A stretch of 64,000 nt of DNA from Colwellia sp. C1TZA3 (GCF_007954265.1 NZ_VOLS01000006.1:1-64000), one strand, 5' to 3'; numbered from the stretch's first letter, positions 18,005 through 28,195 are shown. Made by a program: numbers and translations. The notes: generated from the letters alone by a model not told the origin.

Positions 18005-19500
18005 ATTCAAAAATAGAAATAACGAATAAGACAGCAGTAGTCATTGGTGCAGGGTTTGCTGGCATAGCCACAGCTTTAAGGCTAAGAGCGCTAGGGTATC
18101 AAGTAACATTGTTTGAGCGCCTCAACAGTCTAGGTGGCAGGGCTCAGGTATTCGAGCGTGGTGGGTATCGCCATGATGCAGGTCCAACAGTTATAACAGC
18201 GCCCTTTTTATTTGATGAGTTATTTCAACTCTTTGATGAGAAAATTGACGACCACTTAGAGTTCGTACCTTTGGATCCCTTCTATCGTTTCCATTTTGCT
18301 GATGGGAGCCAGTTTGACTATTGCGCTAGTATTGAGGACACCTTAACTGAGATAAGACGCTTTAGTGCCAAAGATGCAGATGGCTATTTAAAACTTTTAG
18401 ATAAGTCTAAAAAAGTTTATGACGTAGCTTTCAAAAAACTGGTTCATCGACCTTTTACCCGAGTTTGGGATATGGTTAAACAGATCCCAGCTCTGCTGAT
18501 ATTAAAATGTTATAAAACCGTTTCACAAATGGTCAATAGTCATTTAAAGCATCCTTTGATCCGCCAAGCATTTTCAATACATCCTTTATTAGTCGGTGGA
18601 AATCCATTTAAAACTACCGCTATTTATACCTTGATTCATTATCTAGAGCGCCGCTGGGGAGTATTTTTTTGTATGGGTGGCACCGGGAAATTGGTTGATG
18701 AATTAGGTGCCCTTATGGCACGCCAGGGGATCAATATTGTACTTAACGCTGATGTAGATGAAATCCTTGTTACTAATAAGGTGGCTACTGGAGTTCGACT
18801 AAGTAATAAACAAACCATTAATTGTGACCTAGTGGTTTTTGCTGGAGATCCTGAGACTTGCTACCGACATTTATTACCTAAAAGTAAATTTAGCCTACCC
18901 AAAATTAAAAAACAATACAGTATGGGACTTTACGTATTGTATTTCGGTACTAAAAAATTATATCCAGATGTGGCTCATCACAGTATTTGGATGGGGCCTC
19001 GTTTTAAAGAGTTACTCTCCGAAATTTTTGATGATAAAAAAATGAGTGAGGATTTCAGTTTATATGTCCATCGCCCCACAGCCACAGATAAAAGTTTTGC
19101 GCCAGAAGGCTGTGAATCTTTTTATGTGTTGTGCCCTGTACCTAATCTACAAGGTAATGTTGATTGGAGTACTCAAGCAGAAGTATTACGTGATCGTATT
19201 GTTACTGCACTAGAGCAGACTATATTACCAGAGCTATCATCGGTAATAGAGGAGGTGTTTTGGATGACCCCAGAGGATTTTGCTAAGGATTATCGTTCTA
19301 TGCATGGGGCTGGTTTTTCTATTGAACCAAGACTTACCCAATCAGCTTGGTTCCGCTTTCATAACCGTGATAGCGCTATTTCTAATCTTTACTTTGTCGG
19401 TGCAGGTACTCACCCGGGTGCGGGTCTTCCAGGTGTTGTAAGTTCGGCTAAAGTCGTTGAAGAGTTATTAACAGGTGTTGAAGTAGGATCGGGCGGATAA
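18001..19500 (+). CDS. crtI: Phytoene desaturase
   Basis: Protein of about 500 residues. It has the N-terminal FAD-binding motif VIGAGFAGIA followed by FERLNSLGGRA, and the C-terminal CrtI signature YFVGAGTHPGAGLPGVV. CrtI introduces four double bonds into phytoene to give lycopene at the membrane. I favour TTG 18001 because AAGGGTGG lies at good spacing; GTG 17992 is an in-frame alternative. Either start overlaps the last codons of crtE, which implies translational coupling. Confidence 0.93.
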   Translation: MNSKIEITNKTAVVIGAGFAGIATALRLRALGYQVTLFERLNSLGGRAQVFERGGYRHDAGPTVITAPFLFDELFQLFDEKIDDHLEFVPLDPFYRFHFADGSQFDYCASIEDTLTEIRRFSAKDADGYLKLLDKSKKVYDVAFKKLVHRPFTRVWDMVKQIPALLILKCYKTVSQMVNSHLKHPLIRQAFSIHPLLVGGNPFKTTAIYTLIHYLERRWGVFFCMGGTGKLVDELGALMARQGINIVLNADVDEILVTNKVATGVRLSNKQTINCDLVVFAGDPETCYRHLLPKSKFSLPKIKKQYSMGLYVLYFGTKKLYPDVAHHSIWMGPRFKELLSEIFDDKKMSEDFSLYVHRPTATDKSFAPEGCESFYVLCPVPNLQGNVDWSTQAEVLRDRIVTALEQTILPELSSVIEEVFWMTPEDFAKDYRSMHGAGFSIEPRLTQSAWFRFHNRDSAISNLYFVGAGTHPGAGLPGVVSSAKVVEELLTGVEVGSGG

Positions 19501-20409
19501 ATGATGGATAATTTGCAGTCAGATAATATATCACCAAAAGAATTACTGGCTCGTCATGGAAAGTCATTTTATTGGGCTAGCCTATTTCTTGGTTCCAAGC
19601 TGGCGACCAGTGCTGCGCAACTTTATAAGTTCTGTCGTTTTGTTGACGACTTAGCCGACGGAAATCATCCAAACCGTCAAGCATTACTGGAGGATATTCG
19701 CGCTTGCCTGAATGGCCATAAGCCACCAGTGGATTCTGAAGTAGAAGATTTTTTAGCACTTGCCACGCAGCACAATATTCCACTTGCAGCGGCGAGAGAA
19801 TTACTCGACGGTATGTTAAATGACCAAACGCCAGCCGCTTTTGAGAATGAGACAGAATTACTACGTTACTGTTATGCCGTCGCTGGAACCGTAGGGATTA
19901 TGATGTGCCGAGTGCTAAACTGTAAAGAACAGCGTGCAGAGAGTTTTGCTATAGACCTTGGTATTGCTATGCAGTTAACTAATATTGCCCGAGACGTTTT
20001 AGAAGACGCTCACATGGGACGCCGTTACCTACCAGCAAGTTGGGTAAACTTAACGGCTTCTGAGATTACTCATATGAATACTACTTGTCATGAGCCTGTC
20101 GCTTTAGCTATTAAGCGTATGCTCGACCTTGCCGAAGATTACTATAAAAGCGCCCTACTTGGCATCCAACTACTGCCTTTTCGCTCACGTTTTTCTATTA
20201 TTGTCGCTTTACGCGTTTATCGACAAATTGGCGTATTACTAAGGCATCGCAATTTGTGTTGGTGGCATGGCAGAGTTTATGTGGCAGCACCAAAGAAAGC
20301 GCTATTAAGTCTACGTAGTATTGTAGATTTAAGACCAATAAAAGTACCGGCTCATAACAAGCAATTACATCGACATTTAAAGGGGTTGTCAGGTGTCGCG
20401 TCTTCATAA
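19501..20409 (+). CDS. crtB: Phytoene synthase
   Basis: Protein of 302 residues of the squalene/phytoene synthase family. Two Asp-rich substrate-binding motifs are visible: VDDLAD (near residue 50) and NIARDVLEDA (near residue 161) with the following GRRYLP. It condenses two GGPP to phytoene. The start (ATGATG) follows the crtI stop with no gap, and the end overlaps crtY by 17 bp. Confidence 0.94.
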   Translation: MMDNLQSDNISPKELLARHGKSFYWASLFLGSKLATSAAQLYKFCRFVDDLADGNHPNRQALLEDIRACLNGHKPPVDSEVEDFLALATQHNIPLAAARELLDGMLNDQTPAAFENETELLRYCYAVAGTVGIMMCRVLNCKEQRAESFAIDLGIAMQLTNIARDVLEDAHMGRRYLPASWVNLTASEITHMNTTCHEPVALAIKRMLDLAEDYYKSALLGIQLLPFRSRFSIIVALRVYRQIGVLLRHRNLCWWHGRVYVAAPKKALLSLRSIVDLRPIKVPAHNKQLHRHLKGLSGVASS

Positions 20410-21511
20410 TAATTTGAATAAAATAACCAAACTTGATATCGCCATTATTGGCGGCGGCAGTGCAGGCATAACTCTTGCTGCTAAGTTGAATAATGTCTCT
20501 GCAGTTGTTGTCGAGCCTAAAACACCCATCGAGCGAGATTGTAACTGGGCCTTGTGGGCTAGTTGCGCCCAAAAAACACAATTTAAAGCCGCGATTAAAG
20601 GCAGTTGGCAACAATGGCGCGTTGTCGATCACCACACTGAAGTGCTACACAGTAGTGATCAGTTCCATTATATTAGCCTGAGTTCCGCTAAGTATATAAA
20701 GCAGTGTGAGAGCGATTTAGCTGAAGGCGTTAATTTAATTCGTGCCGCGGCAGAAGATATTTGTGCTGAGGGAATCGGTGGCTCATTTAGCGCTCGCGGT
20801 CAGCAATACAAAGCTGATAAAGTTTATGACAGTCGACCACCAAAGGTTTCTAAAGACAGCTTAAAGCAGCATTTTTTAGGCTGTGAAATTCGCACCAAAA
20901 CCCCAATCAGTGATCCTCATATTGCAACCTTAATGGATTTTCGTGTCGACCAATCTCGTGGGTTGCACTTTATCTATGTACTGCCTTTTTCAGACCGACG
21001 CTTGTTAGTTGAGTCAACGATGATATCTAGCAAATTGGAAGAAAAAGAGTGGTATCGCCAAGCCATTTACCAATGGCTTAAAGATCAAAAGATTGAAATT
21101 GAGGAAACGTTAGGTGAGGAAATAGGCGTTATTCCTATGCAATCATTAAACCCATTAACTATAAATTCTGGCGCTATTGGTGCCGCAAGTGGCGCTGTCA
21201 GGCTTTCATCCGGTTATGCTTTTGCCAATATTCAGGCACAGATCACTAAACTTGCTGAGGGTATCAATAGTGGTGATTTTTCAGTTCCAATGCCTATTTC
21301 CCCTTTTTTGAATCATATGGATAAAATATTTAATGGTGTCTTAATGGCACAGCCTGAGCTCGGCGTTACTATTATGATGCGCACAGCAGAAGCTTTAGAT
21401 GCGGATGGTTTTGCGCGTTTTATGCTCGGTTCTGCTACATTAATTGATTGGGCTAAAGTCATATTAGCAATGCCGAAAGTGCCATTTGTACAACAGATGT
21501 TTCGCCAATGA
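20393..21511 (+). CDS. crtY: Lycopene beta-cyclase (CrtY type)
   Basis: Protein of 372 residues with an N-terminal dinucleotide-binding motif IIGGGSAGITLA and the DCNWALW motif of bacterial CrtY cyclases; FRVDQSRG and VLPFSDRRLLVE segments follow. It cyclises both ends of lycopene to beta-carotene. The start is a GTG preceded by AGGGG, inside the crtB end. It shares ATGA with blh. Confidence 0.88.
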   Translation: MSRLHNNLNKITKLDIAIIGGGSAGITLAAKLNNVSAVVVEPKTPIERDCNWALWASCAQKTQFKAAIKGSWQQWRVVDHHTEVLHSSDQFHYISLSSAKYIKQCESDLAEGVNLIRAAAEDICAEGIGGSFSARGQQYKADKVYDSRPPKVSKDSLKQHFLGCEIRTKTPISDPHIATLMDFRVDQSRGLHFIYVLPFSDRRLLVESTMISSKLEEKEWYRQAIYQWLKDQKIEIEETLGEEIGVIPMQSLNPLTINSGAIGAASGAVRLSSGYAFANIQAQITKLAEGINSGDFSVPMPISPFLNHMDKIFNGVLMAQPELGVTIMMRTAEALDADGFARFMLGSATLIDWAKVILAMPKVPFVQQMFRQ

Positions 21512-22314
21512 CAAACTGGGATATAATCGCTATTTGCGCTGTTTTATTATTTGGCGTACCTCATGGCGGGCTAGATGGTGCTGTTGCGCGTCGTATTGGC
21601 TGGTCATCGAGCATTCATTCATGGTTTATTTTTCACTTTGCTTACATTGTATTGGCTGCTTTAGTTACCCTGCTTTGGTGGTTATTCCCGCTGACTAGTC
21701 TAAGCGTATTTTTATTAATATCAGCAATACACTTTGGTGCTAGTGATATTGTTGATATAGGCAACGATATACTGCCTTGGGCAGCTCATGGTGGTTTAGT
21801 TTGTATTGCTATTCCCAGCCTTCAACCAACATTGGTTGAGCCTATTTTTACCATTCTAGTTGGTACAGATAATGCTAGCCTATTGATGAACTGCATCACT
21901 AGCCTATTCTTTCCGTGGTTATTTTGCCTAATAGGTTACTGTTGCTTCGCTTATTGGCAGGTTAAATATCGCAAATATTTTATTAACCTACTAATACTAT
22001 TAGGGTTAGTTTTTATACTACCACCATTAATCAGCTTCTCTTTATACTTTTGCCTCTGGCACAGCAAAGGCCATATGCTGCGTCTGTGGCATAGTTTAGA
22101 GGTAACTGAGCGGCGCCGCAGTGCAATTGAGGCGGTAATATATACCCTGATGTCTTGGCTAGCAGCCGGATTTATTTTTTATTTTTATCAACAACCTTCC
22201 TCCATTACCTTAATAAAGGTTACCTTTATAGGCCTGGCAGCACTCACCTTACCCCACATGCTACTAGTCGATTACGCTGATAGAAAATATTACATTAGAG
22301 GAAAGCTACCATGA
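21508..22314 (+). CDS. blh: Beta-carotene 15,15'-dioxygenase, Brp/Blh family
   Basis: Integral membrane protein of 268 residues with several hydrophobic helices and the iron-binding histidine motifs of the family: VPHGGLDG near the N terminus, IHFGASD near residue 75, HSKGHMLRLWH near 188 and LPHMLLVDY near the C terminus. It cleaves beta-carotene into two retinals, the chromophore of the rhodopsin encoded upstream. It overlaps crtY and fni by 4 bp each. Confidence 0.92.
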   Translation: MTNWDIIAICAVLLFGVPHGGLDGAVARRIGWSSSIHSWFIFHFAYIVLAALVTLLWWLFPLTSLSVFLLISAIHFGASDIVDIGNDILPWAAHGGLVCIAIPSLQPTLVEPIFTILVGTDNASLLMNCITSLFFPWLFCLIGYCCFAYWQVKYRKYFINLLILLGLVFILPPLISFSLYFCLWHSKGHMLRLWHSLEVTERRRSAIEAVIYTLMSWLAAGFIFYFYQQPSSITLIKVTFIGLAALTLPHMLLVDYADRKYYIRGKLP

Positions 22315-23324
22315 CAGATATTCGTACCCGCAAAGCAGATCATATTACGCTTGCATTGCAGTCTACACATCAGTCTAGTCAAGGGGCGGGGTTTGATCGT
22401 ATACGATTTGAGCCTAATCCAATGCCCCAAATGTCACTTCAAGATGTCGAGTTCAACAGCTATTTTTTAGAAAGGCACGTAGCAGCACCATTTATGATCG
22501 GTGCAATGACAGGTGGTTGCGATAATGGTGAGATTATTAACCAACACCTCGCAGAAGCTGCCCAATCTTGTAACATACCCATGTCACTAGGCTCTCAGAG
22601 GGCAGCTTTAGAAAGTGGTTTACCACAAAATGTCAGACGATGGGCGCCTTCAGCTATTGTACTGGGTAATTTAGGTGCCACTCAGCTTCAACAACATGGT
22701 TTTGGTTTAGCTGAGCGTGCGGTGGAATCGGTAGCAGCTAATGCGCTGGTTATCCATCTTAATCCCCTTCAGGAATTAATACAGCCAGATGGCGACAGAG
22801 ACTGGAATAATGTATTAGAAGCGATCCAACGCTGTGCTGAAAAACTTGACGTACCTGTTATCGTTAAAGAAGTCGGAGCAGGTATAGGTCCTAATAGTGT
22901 TAAAAAATTAATGGATGCTGGCATTAAATGGATTGAAATTGCTGGACGTGGCGGAACTAACTGGGCAAGCATTGAATTAGATCGAAACGGCTCTGAACGG
23001 GAACAAGAAATAGCGGGTCCTTTTCTTGACTGGGGTATGAACACTGTTGAAATATTGCCTGTAGTACATGCCGCATGCCCAAACTTAAATTTTATTGGCT
23101 CAGGTGGAGTTCGTAACGGTCTAGATATCGCGCTCTGTATTCGATTAGGAGCGAAGATGACCGCTTTAGCCCAACCTTTTTTAGCACCTGCTTTAATATC
23201 CACCGAAGCCGTTATTGAAAAAATTTCTATCTTTAAAGAACAGTTACGCTGGACTATGTTTTTAACCGGCAGCCAAAAATTGTCAGATCTGCGTAAAGCT
23301 TCACTGCAAAAAAGTGTTAACTAG
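22311..23324 (+). CDS. fni: Type 2 isopentenyl-diphosphate delta-isomerase
   Basis: Protein of 337 residues, an FMN- and NADPH-dependent TIM-barrel isomerase. It has GAMTGG (near residue 66), SLGSQR, the EIAGRGGTNW segment and the phosphate-binding GSGGVRNG near the C terminus. It interconverts IPP and DMAPP and thus balances precursors for CrtE. It is the last gene of the carotenoid-retinal operon, overlapping blh by ATGA. No strong terminator is visible behind it. Confidence 0.93.
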   Translation: MTDIRTRKADHITLALQSTHQSSQGAGFDRIRFEPNPMPQMSLQDVEFNSYFLERHVAAPFMIGAMTGGCDNGEIINQHLAEAAQSCNIPMSLGSQRAALESGLPQNVRRWAPSAIVLGNLGATQLQQHGFGLAERAVESVAANALVIHLNPLQELIQPDGDRDWNNVLEAIQRCAEKLDVPVIVKEVGAGIGPNSVKKLMDAGIKWIEIAGRGGTNWASIELDRNGSEREQEIAGPFLDWGMNTVEILPVVHAACPNLNFIGSGGVRNGLDIALCIRLGAKMTALAQPFLAPALISTEAVIEKISIFKEQLRWTMFLTGSQKLSDLRKASLQKSVN

Positions 23325-23537
23325 AAGGTTTTAAAAACATAATGATGTTAATAAATATCTATATGTTGTAGTTAGCCCAGAAGTTATATGTAAGTTGAAA
23401 CAATAAATATAAATATCAATTTCGGTTTGCTTCTTCTGCACCAACGAACTCACCAAATTAATACCATGGCTATGACTTTTGTAACACATATCGAAAAAAT
23501 GCCTGTCATTTTCAGCGGTAAGTATGTCACCGCTAGA

Positions 23538-23717
23538 TTAGGCTTTTGTGGCACTTTCTAATGCTTTTATTTCAACAGCTATTTTTTCAGCTTCCTCAGT
23601 AATCATTGAATAGCCTTTGATGTCACCTTTTCGTTGTAGATGCATGGCTTCTTCAAGTTTTTCTTCATAGCGTTTATTTAATTTTTTTAATGGGTTTGAC
23701 TTGAATATTGAAAACAT
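23538..23717 (-). CDS. Small DUF6435-like protein (59 aa)
   Basis: A reading frame of 59 residues, starting MFSIFKSNPLKKL and continuing with a charged helical hairpin (KRYEEKLEEAM, RKGDIKGYSMITEEAEKI). The pattern fits the small family annotated DUF6435, cytoplasmic proteins of unknown function with N-terminal [ML]FxxFKxxPxKKL. The rest of 23325-23856 has no other ORF I can support. Confidence 0.7.
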   Translation of the reverse strand: MFSIFKSNPLKKLNKRYEEKLEEAMHLQRKGDIKGYSMITEEAEKIAVEIKALESATKA

Positions 23718-23856
23718 AAAAACTTATTATTTAATAGGAATATGATTATTATACGGCTTAAAACGTATTTAAGTTTTTATTAATTACACTTTTTTCGTAA
23801 AAAACTATCAAATATTAGCTTGACTACCACCAATAGGCCGTCGTGTTTGGCTAAAT

Positions 23857-24016
23857 ATACCAATCCCATTAAGTTATTGCTCACTTGTACTAGTTAAAAT
23901 AGCTCAAGGCTGTGTTGCTCTCACTCCCAATAGCCAGCTATTGCTCAATCGAGCGCCTTACCTTGAATTATTTTTCCTGCGCACAACAAGATCACAAACT
24001 TAATGGAACTGGTATT
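23857..24016 (+). repeat. Family A MITE-like element, copy A4
   Basis: Complete family A element of the CTCACTCCC subtype with both terminal repeats. It carries one internal change (CCTTGAATTA instead of CCTTGAGTTA). It stands between the small DUF6435-like gene and the broken nuclease gene. Confidence 0.9.
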
Positions 24017-24429
24017 ACTCAAAAGAAGTGGTGACCTGGTCAAGTAAATTCAGTTCTCCAGTTAAGGCTATTATGTCTTAACTGAGGTAGTCGTATCCAT
24101 TAAACCAGGTCATGGTTAACTTTCAGTTATTCAACAAAATTGTAACTGCTAACTCAAAATGTAGAATTTAGCTGGAATTAACACTATTTTTAGGTAAAGC
24201 ATTAATTAAAAGCTTTATTGATTAAAGGTAATAGCCATGATCTGAAAACAATCTTACAGCTAATTTCTACAGGTACTTAGCTTTAGTCTGCCACGGAAAA
24301 ACCTATGTAATAACAATTTCTCATGCTGACTAAATAAGCAATAATTTAACCTAATTGATATAATGTAAAAACTAACTATTTAAGATTAAACCTAATATGT
24401 TACCAATACTGACTCTTTGCACACTACTT
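24017..24429. other. Spacer without recognisable genes
   Basis: About 410 AT-rich bases between elements A4 and B3. I see no ORF of note, no RNA gene and no strong hairpin. Confidence 0.5.
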
Positions 24430-24592
24430 ATACCAAGTTAATTAATTACCTGCTCATTTTTAATGGTTAAAATGAATAACTACAGCGTTATAAAATTTAT
24501 AAGGTGAATAACTACTGACTAAATTTTATGCCTTGTATTTATCCATTTTTCCTCATGAAAAAGTAGATCACTTAATTAATCAAATTGGTATT
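24430..24592 (+). repeat. Family B MITE-like element, copy B3
   Basis: About 163 bp from ATACCAAGTTAATTAATTA to CAAATTGGTATT. Its interior differs from B2/B4 but matches the reverse of B6 (TTTTTCCTCATGAAAAAGTAGA and AAAATTTTATGCCTTGTATTT), so it defines a second subtype. The start codon of the broken nuclease frame lies inside it. Confidence 0.75.
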
Positions 24593-25657
24593 ATTCTACT
24601 GTTTACCCTGCTGCCATTATGGCGACATCCGCATTGGTTTATCAGAGGCATAGACTTTCCTTGTTTGCAATTTATGATATTTGCTGCTGTTTTATTAACT
24701 GCCCATCTGTTTTGGTTAGATGGTCAAATGGGCATGTCTCAGATATTAATTTTTGCTACAGCTGTATGTTTTATCTGGCAATTATGGTGGATATTATGGT
24801 GGATATTACCTTTTACCTTGTTATGGCGCAAAGAGGTCAAAACATCCAACGAATATTCAGCTGATAAATAGCTGAGTATTCTTACATCGAATGTATTCAC
24901 ACCAAATCGTAACGCCAATGCATTAATCGACCTAGTAAAACAGCATAGGCCTGATGTGCTAGTAACGCTAGAATCAGATCAATGGTGGGAAGAGCAACTA
25001 AAAGTGATAGAAACAGAGTTGCCTTACAGCGTTAAATGCCCGCTCAACAACCTTTATGGTATGCACGTTTATTCTAAACTGCCATTAGGCGAGCAAGAAA
25101 TATGCTATTTGGTTGAGCAAGATGTTCCGTCTATACATGTGTCATTAACCCTACGTACTGGTGATAAAGTTCGTGTACATTTTCTTCATCCAGCACCGCC
25201 AAGTCCAACAGAAAACCCTGAATCAGCTCAACGAGATGCTGAATTAGTGATAGTGGCTCGAAGCGTTGCACAAAGTGATCAACCGGTAATAGTAACCGGA
25301 GATCTTAATGACGTTGCTTGGTCTACTACCACTCGATTGCTTCGTAAAATTAGTGGCTTATTAGATCCACGAGTCGGTCGTGGCGCGCTTAACACCTTTT
25401 ATGTAGATTACCCCTTTGCTCGTTGGCCATTAGATCATTTATTTCACAGTTCGCATTTTACCTTACGCGATATTCAACGCTTACCTTCGATTGATTCAGA
25501 TCATTTCCCTCTACTCACTAGACTGTCATTTACTGCGCCAAGTGGCGGCAAGCAGCAAGGTATAACAGCCGAAGCGGCTGAACACCAATGGTCAAAAGAG
25601 ATTACTGAAGCACAAAAAGTCAGCCAAAATGATGTACCAACGCCAGCTGAATAAAAC
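24533..25657 (+). pseudogene. Endonuclease/exonuclease/phosphatase-family membrane protein, interrupted by an in-frame amber codon
   Basis: Two frames in the same phase (24533-24871 and onward to 25657) are separated only by TAG at 24869. Read through, the product has three hydrophobic helices with the family's RGIDFPxLQ and ILPFTLLW patterns, then an EEP nuclease/phosphatase domain: ILTSNVF, RPDVLVTLES, VTGDLND, PLDHLF and SDHFPLLT, all catalytic signatures intact. The first 19 or so codons lie in element B3, so the native 5' end was replaced. It is probably a recent pseudogene; stop-codon read-through or an internal start at 24956 (without membrane part) are alternatives. Confidence 0.75.
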
Positions 25658-26107
25658 TAAACATCATTGCAAGCGTGTTAAAGATATATTGAAAAAAATA
25701 GCTACTTATCCTGAATAAGCTGTAATGAGCCCTATTCCACATCGGCTTTGAGGTAGATGTTTTCTAAGCTAAAACTATACGCTTTACCTACAACCTCAAT
25801 AATATTGACACCAATAAAAATTAACAGACAAACAAGTAGATGCCTACAAAGTTATTATCATGCTCTGATACCCAAAGTTAAAGGGTGATAGTTAGATCGG
25901 ATTTTAATCTTAATCGAGAATTTTTTGGTCACTTTTACAAATTAGTCATTGAATTTATTTCTAATGAAACTGCCTATCCTGTCTTTAAGGCTAACATTAT
26001 TTTATTTCATCGCTAGTGCTTAGCGGTTACCTAGATCCTATCTATTTTGCTAGATTTTAGGTAAGGTAAAAATACGTATTAACATGATAATAACTAGGAC
26101 ATTCAAA
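25658..26107. other. Spacer upstream of the S9 peptidase
   Basis: About 450 AT-rich bases with no ORF, RNA gene or element of the repeat families seen elsewhere. It must include the promoter of the peptidase gene. Confidence 0.5.
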
Positions 26108-28195
26108 ATGCAATACCGCCATATAGTATTAATTTTTTTATTCTCACTGTTTGTGATAACTGACATTTTCGCTACTGAAAACGATATTCCGTCTAAACGT
26201 TTTACGGCAATGCGAGTCTTTGATATGGAATATGCAACCGATCCTCAGATTTCGCCTAATGGTAAAAAGATTGCTTATGTGCGTCATTCTATGGACCGAA
26301 TGAACGACAAAGATAAAAGTCAAATATGGCTGATCAATATTGATGATGGTATACATTTACCGCTTATTGATGGCGAGGCTTCTTCTCACTCACCTCGCTG
26401 GTCTCCTGATGGAAAAAGTCTGCTTTTTGTTACGGCTACTCAAGACAAGCCTGAATTAAGACTGTTTTATTTCAAATCAGATCGAAGTATTGGATTGGCC
26501 CAATTTGTCAGCGCACCTTCTCGTGCCTCTTGGTCTCCTGATGGCAAACATATTGCCTTTAATATGTTTGTAAAAGGTAAGAAACCTAGCTTTGTAATAC
26601 CTGTTGACAAGCCCGAAGGCGCAGAGTGGAATGATGCAGTAAAAGTATATGACGATCTCACCTTTCGATTTGATGGTGCAGGCTATTTACCTGAAGGGAC
26701 TAGTCAGGTGTTTACGCTACCCGTCGAAGGCGGAACACCACGTCAGTTAACCCATGGCGATGCAGATATGAATACATCGACTTGGTTAGATAATGATACC
26801 GTTTTAGTTACTGGCAATAGCGCAGAAGATCGCGATATGGATTTCATTGAAAGCGAAATATATGCCATTGAATTAAGTAGTTTGTCTATGACAGCATTAA
26901 CCAGTCGCGATGGTCCAGATAGTGGCGCTACTGTTTCACCCAATGGAAAAATAATTGCCTATATTGGTTATGATGACAAGGTGTTGTCCTATCAACAGAG
27001 TGATTTATACATAATGAATGGTGACGGCACTAATCAACAAGAAATAGCGGCTGACTTTAAAGGCAGTATAGGCCAAATCAAATGGGAATCTAACAGTGAA
27101 TCACTTCTTTTTTCGTCTGAAGATCATGGGCTTATCAGCTTATACCGTGTTGATCTAAAAGGTAAAGTGAAAAAAATAATGACGGGAATAGGTGGGGGTT
27201 CAATCGGTAGACCCTATGCAAGTGGCAGCTTCTCTATTAGTCATCATTCAAAAGCCAAAATCGCCTATATGGCAGGGTTTTCTGACCGACCTGCCGAAGT
27301 TGGAGTGACCGATTACCAAGCTAAAAAACAACAAATATTGACCAAGTTGAACGATGACTTGCTACCTTATCTCGACATGGCAAGAGTTGAAGAGGTTAAA
27401 GTTAAATCCAGTCATGATGGCAAAGAAATTGAAGCATGGGTGGCTTTCCCACCTAATTTTAAAGCTGATGGCAGTTTCCCTATGATCCTTGAGATACATG
27501 GTGGTCCATACACAATGTACGGTCCTTATTTTGCAAGTGAGATGCAACGTTACGCTGCTGAAGGTTATGTAACCGTTTGGGCTAACCCACGAGGTTCAAC
27601 AGGCTATGGTGAAGACTTTGCGCTAGAAATCGACCGAGCTTATCCAGGTAATGATTATCATGATTTAATGAGTGTGGTGGATGAAATGGTTGCTCGCAAA
27701 TATGTTGACGAAAAACGTTTATTTGTTACCGGTGGCTCTGGTGGTGGAATATTAACTGCTTGGATTGTCACCAAAACTGAACGCTTTGCTGCTGCTGCCT
27801 CTATAAAACCGGTAATAAACTGGATGACAATGGCATTAACAGGTGACATAGCGCCCTATGTAAGACGTCACTGGATACGTGAAGACCCTTGGTCTAACCC
27901 AGAGGCTTACTTAAAGTTTTCGCCTATTAGTTATGTTAATAAGGTCAAAACGCCAACCTTAATGATGGTAGGAGAAGAAGATTATCGCACGCCACCATGG
28001 GAAGCAGAACAATTCTATACTGCGCTGAAAATGCTAAATGTAGATACGGCGCTTATCCGTGTGCCAAGTTCACCACATTATATTGCTTCACGCCCTAGCC
28101 GTTTAATAGCTAAAACCGATAATATAATGGGATGGTTTGCTAAGTACGATCCGGCTAAAAAAAAGCAGGATGATAAGGAAACTCAACAAGATTAA
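26108..28195 (+). CDS. Secreted S9-family (prolyl oligopeptidase/acylaminoacyl-peptidase-like) serine peptidase
   Basis: Protein of about 695 residues. A signal peptide (about residues 1-22, ending near DIFA) precedes a beta-propeller with TolB/WD40-like repeats (repeated WSPDGK motifs) and an alpha/beta-hydrolase domain. The triad is visible: nucleophile Ser in GGSGGG, Asp in GEEDYRTP and His in SPHYIASRPS. It is expected in the periplasm or outside, cleaving peptides. ATG 26108 has an AGGAC upstream and starts directly at the signal peptide; an upstream ATG 26084 is in frame. It stands alone. Confidence 0.9.
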   Translation: MQYRHIVLIFLFSLFVITDIFATENDIPSKRFTAMRVFDMEYATDPQISPNGKKIAYVRHSMDRMNDKDKSQIWLINIDDGIHLPLIDGEASSHSPRWSPDGKSLLFVTATQDKPELRLFYFKSDRSIGLAQFVSAPSRASWSPDGKHIAFNMFVKGKKPSFVIPVDKPEGAEWNDAVKVYDDLTFRFDGAGYLPEGTSQVFTLPVEGGTPRQLTHGDADMNTSTWLDNDTVLVTGNSAEDRDMDFIESEIYAIELSSLSMTALTSRDGPDSGATVSPNGKIIAYIGYDDKVLSYQQSDLYIMNGDGTNQQEIAADFKGSIGQIKWESNSESLLFSSEDHGLISLYRVDLKGKVKKIMTGIGGGSIGRPYASGSFSISHHSKAKIAYMAGFSDRPAEVGVTDYQAKKQQILTKLNDDLLPYLDMARVEEVKVKSSHDGKEIEAWVAFPPNFKADGSFPMILEIHGGPYTMYGPYFASEMQRYAAEGYVTVWANPRGSTGYGEDFALEIDRAYPGNDYHDLMSVVDEMVARKYVDEKRLFVTGGSGGGILTAWIVTKTERFAAAASIKPVINWMTMALTGDIAPYVRRHWIREDPWSNPEAYLKFSPISYVNKVKTPTLMMVGEEDYRTPPWEAEQFYTALKMLNVDTALIRVPSSPHYIASRPSRLIAKTDNIMGWFAKYDPAKKKQDDKETQQD

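Noticed and set aside
25658-26107. A missed gene in the spacer before the S9 peptidase
   Set aside because: All frames on both strands are short and interrupted, with no recognisable motif.
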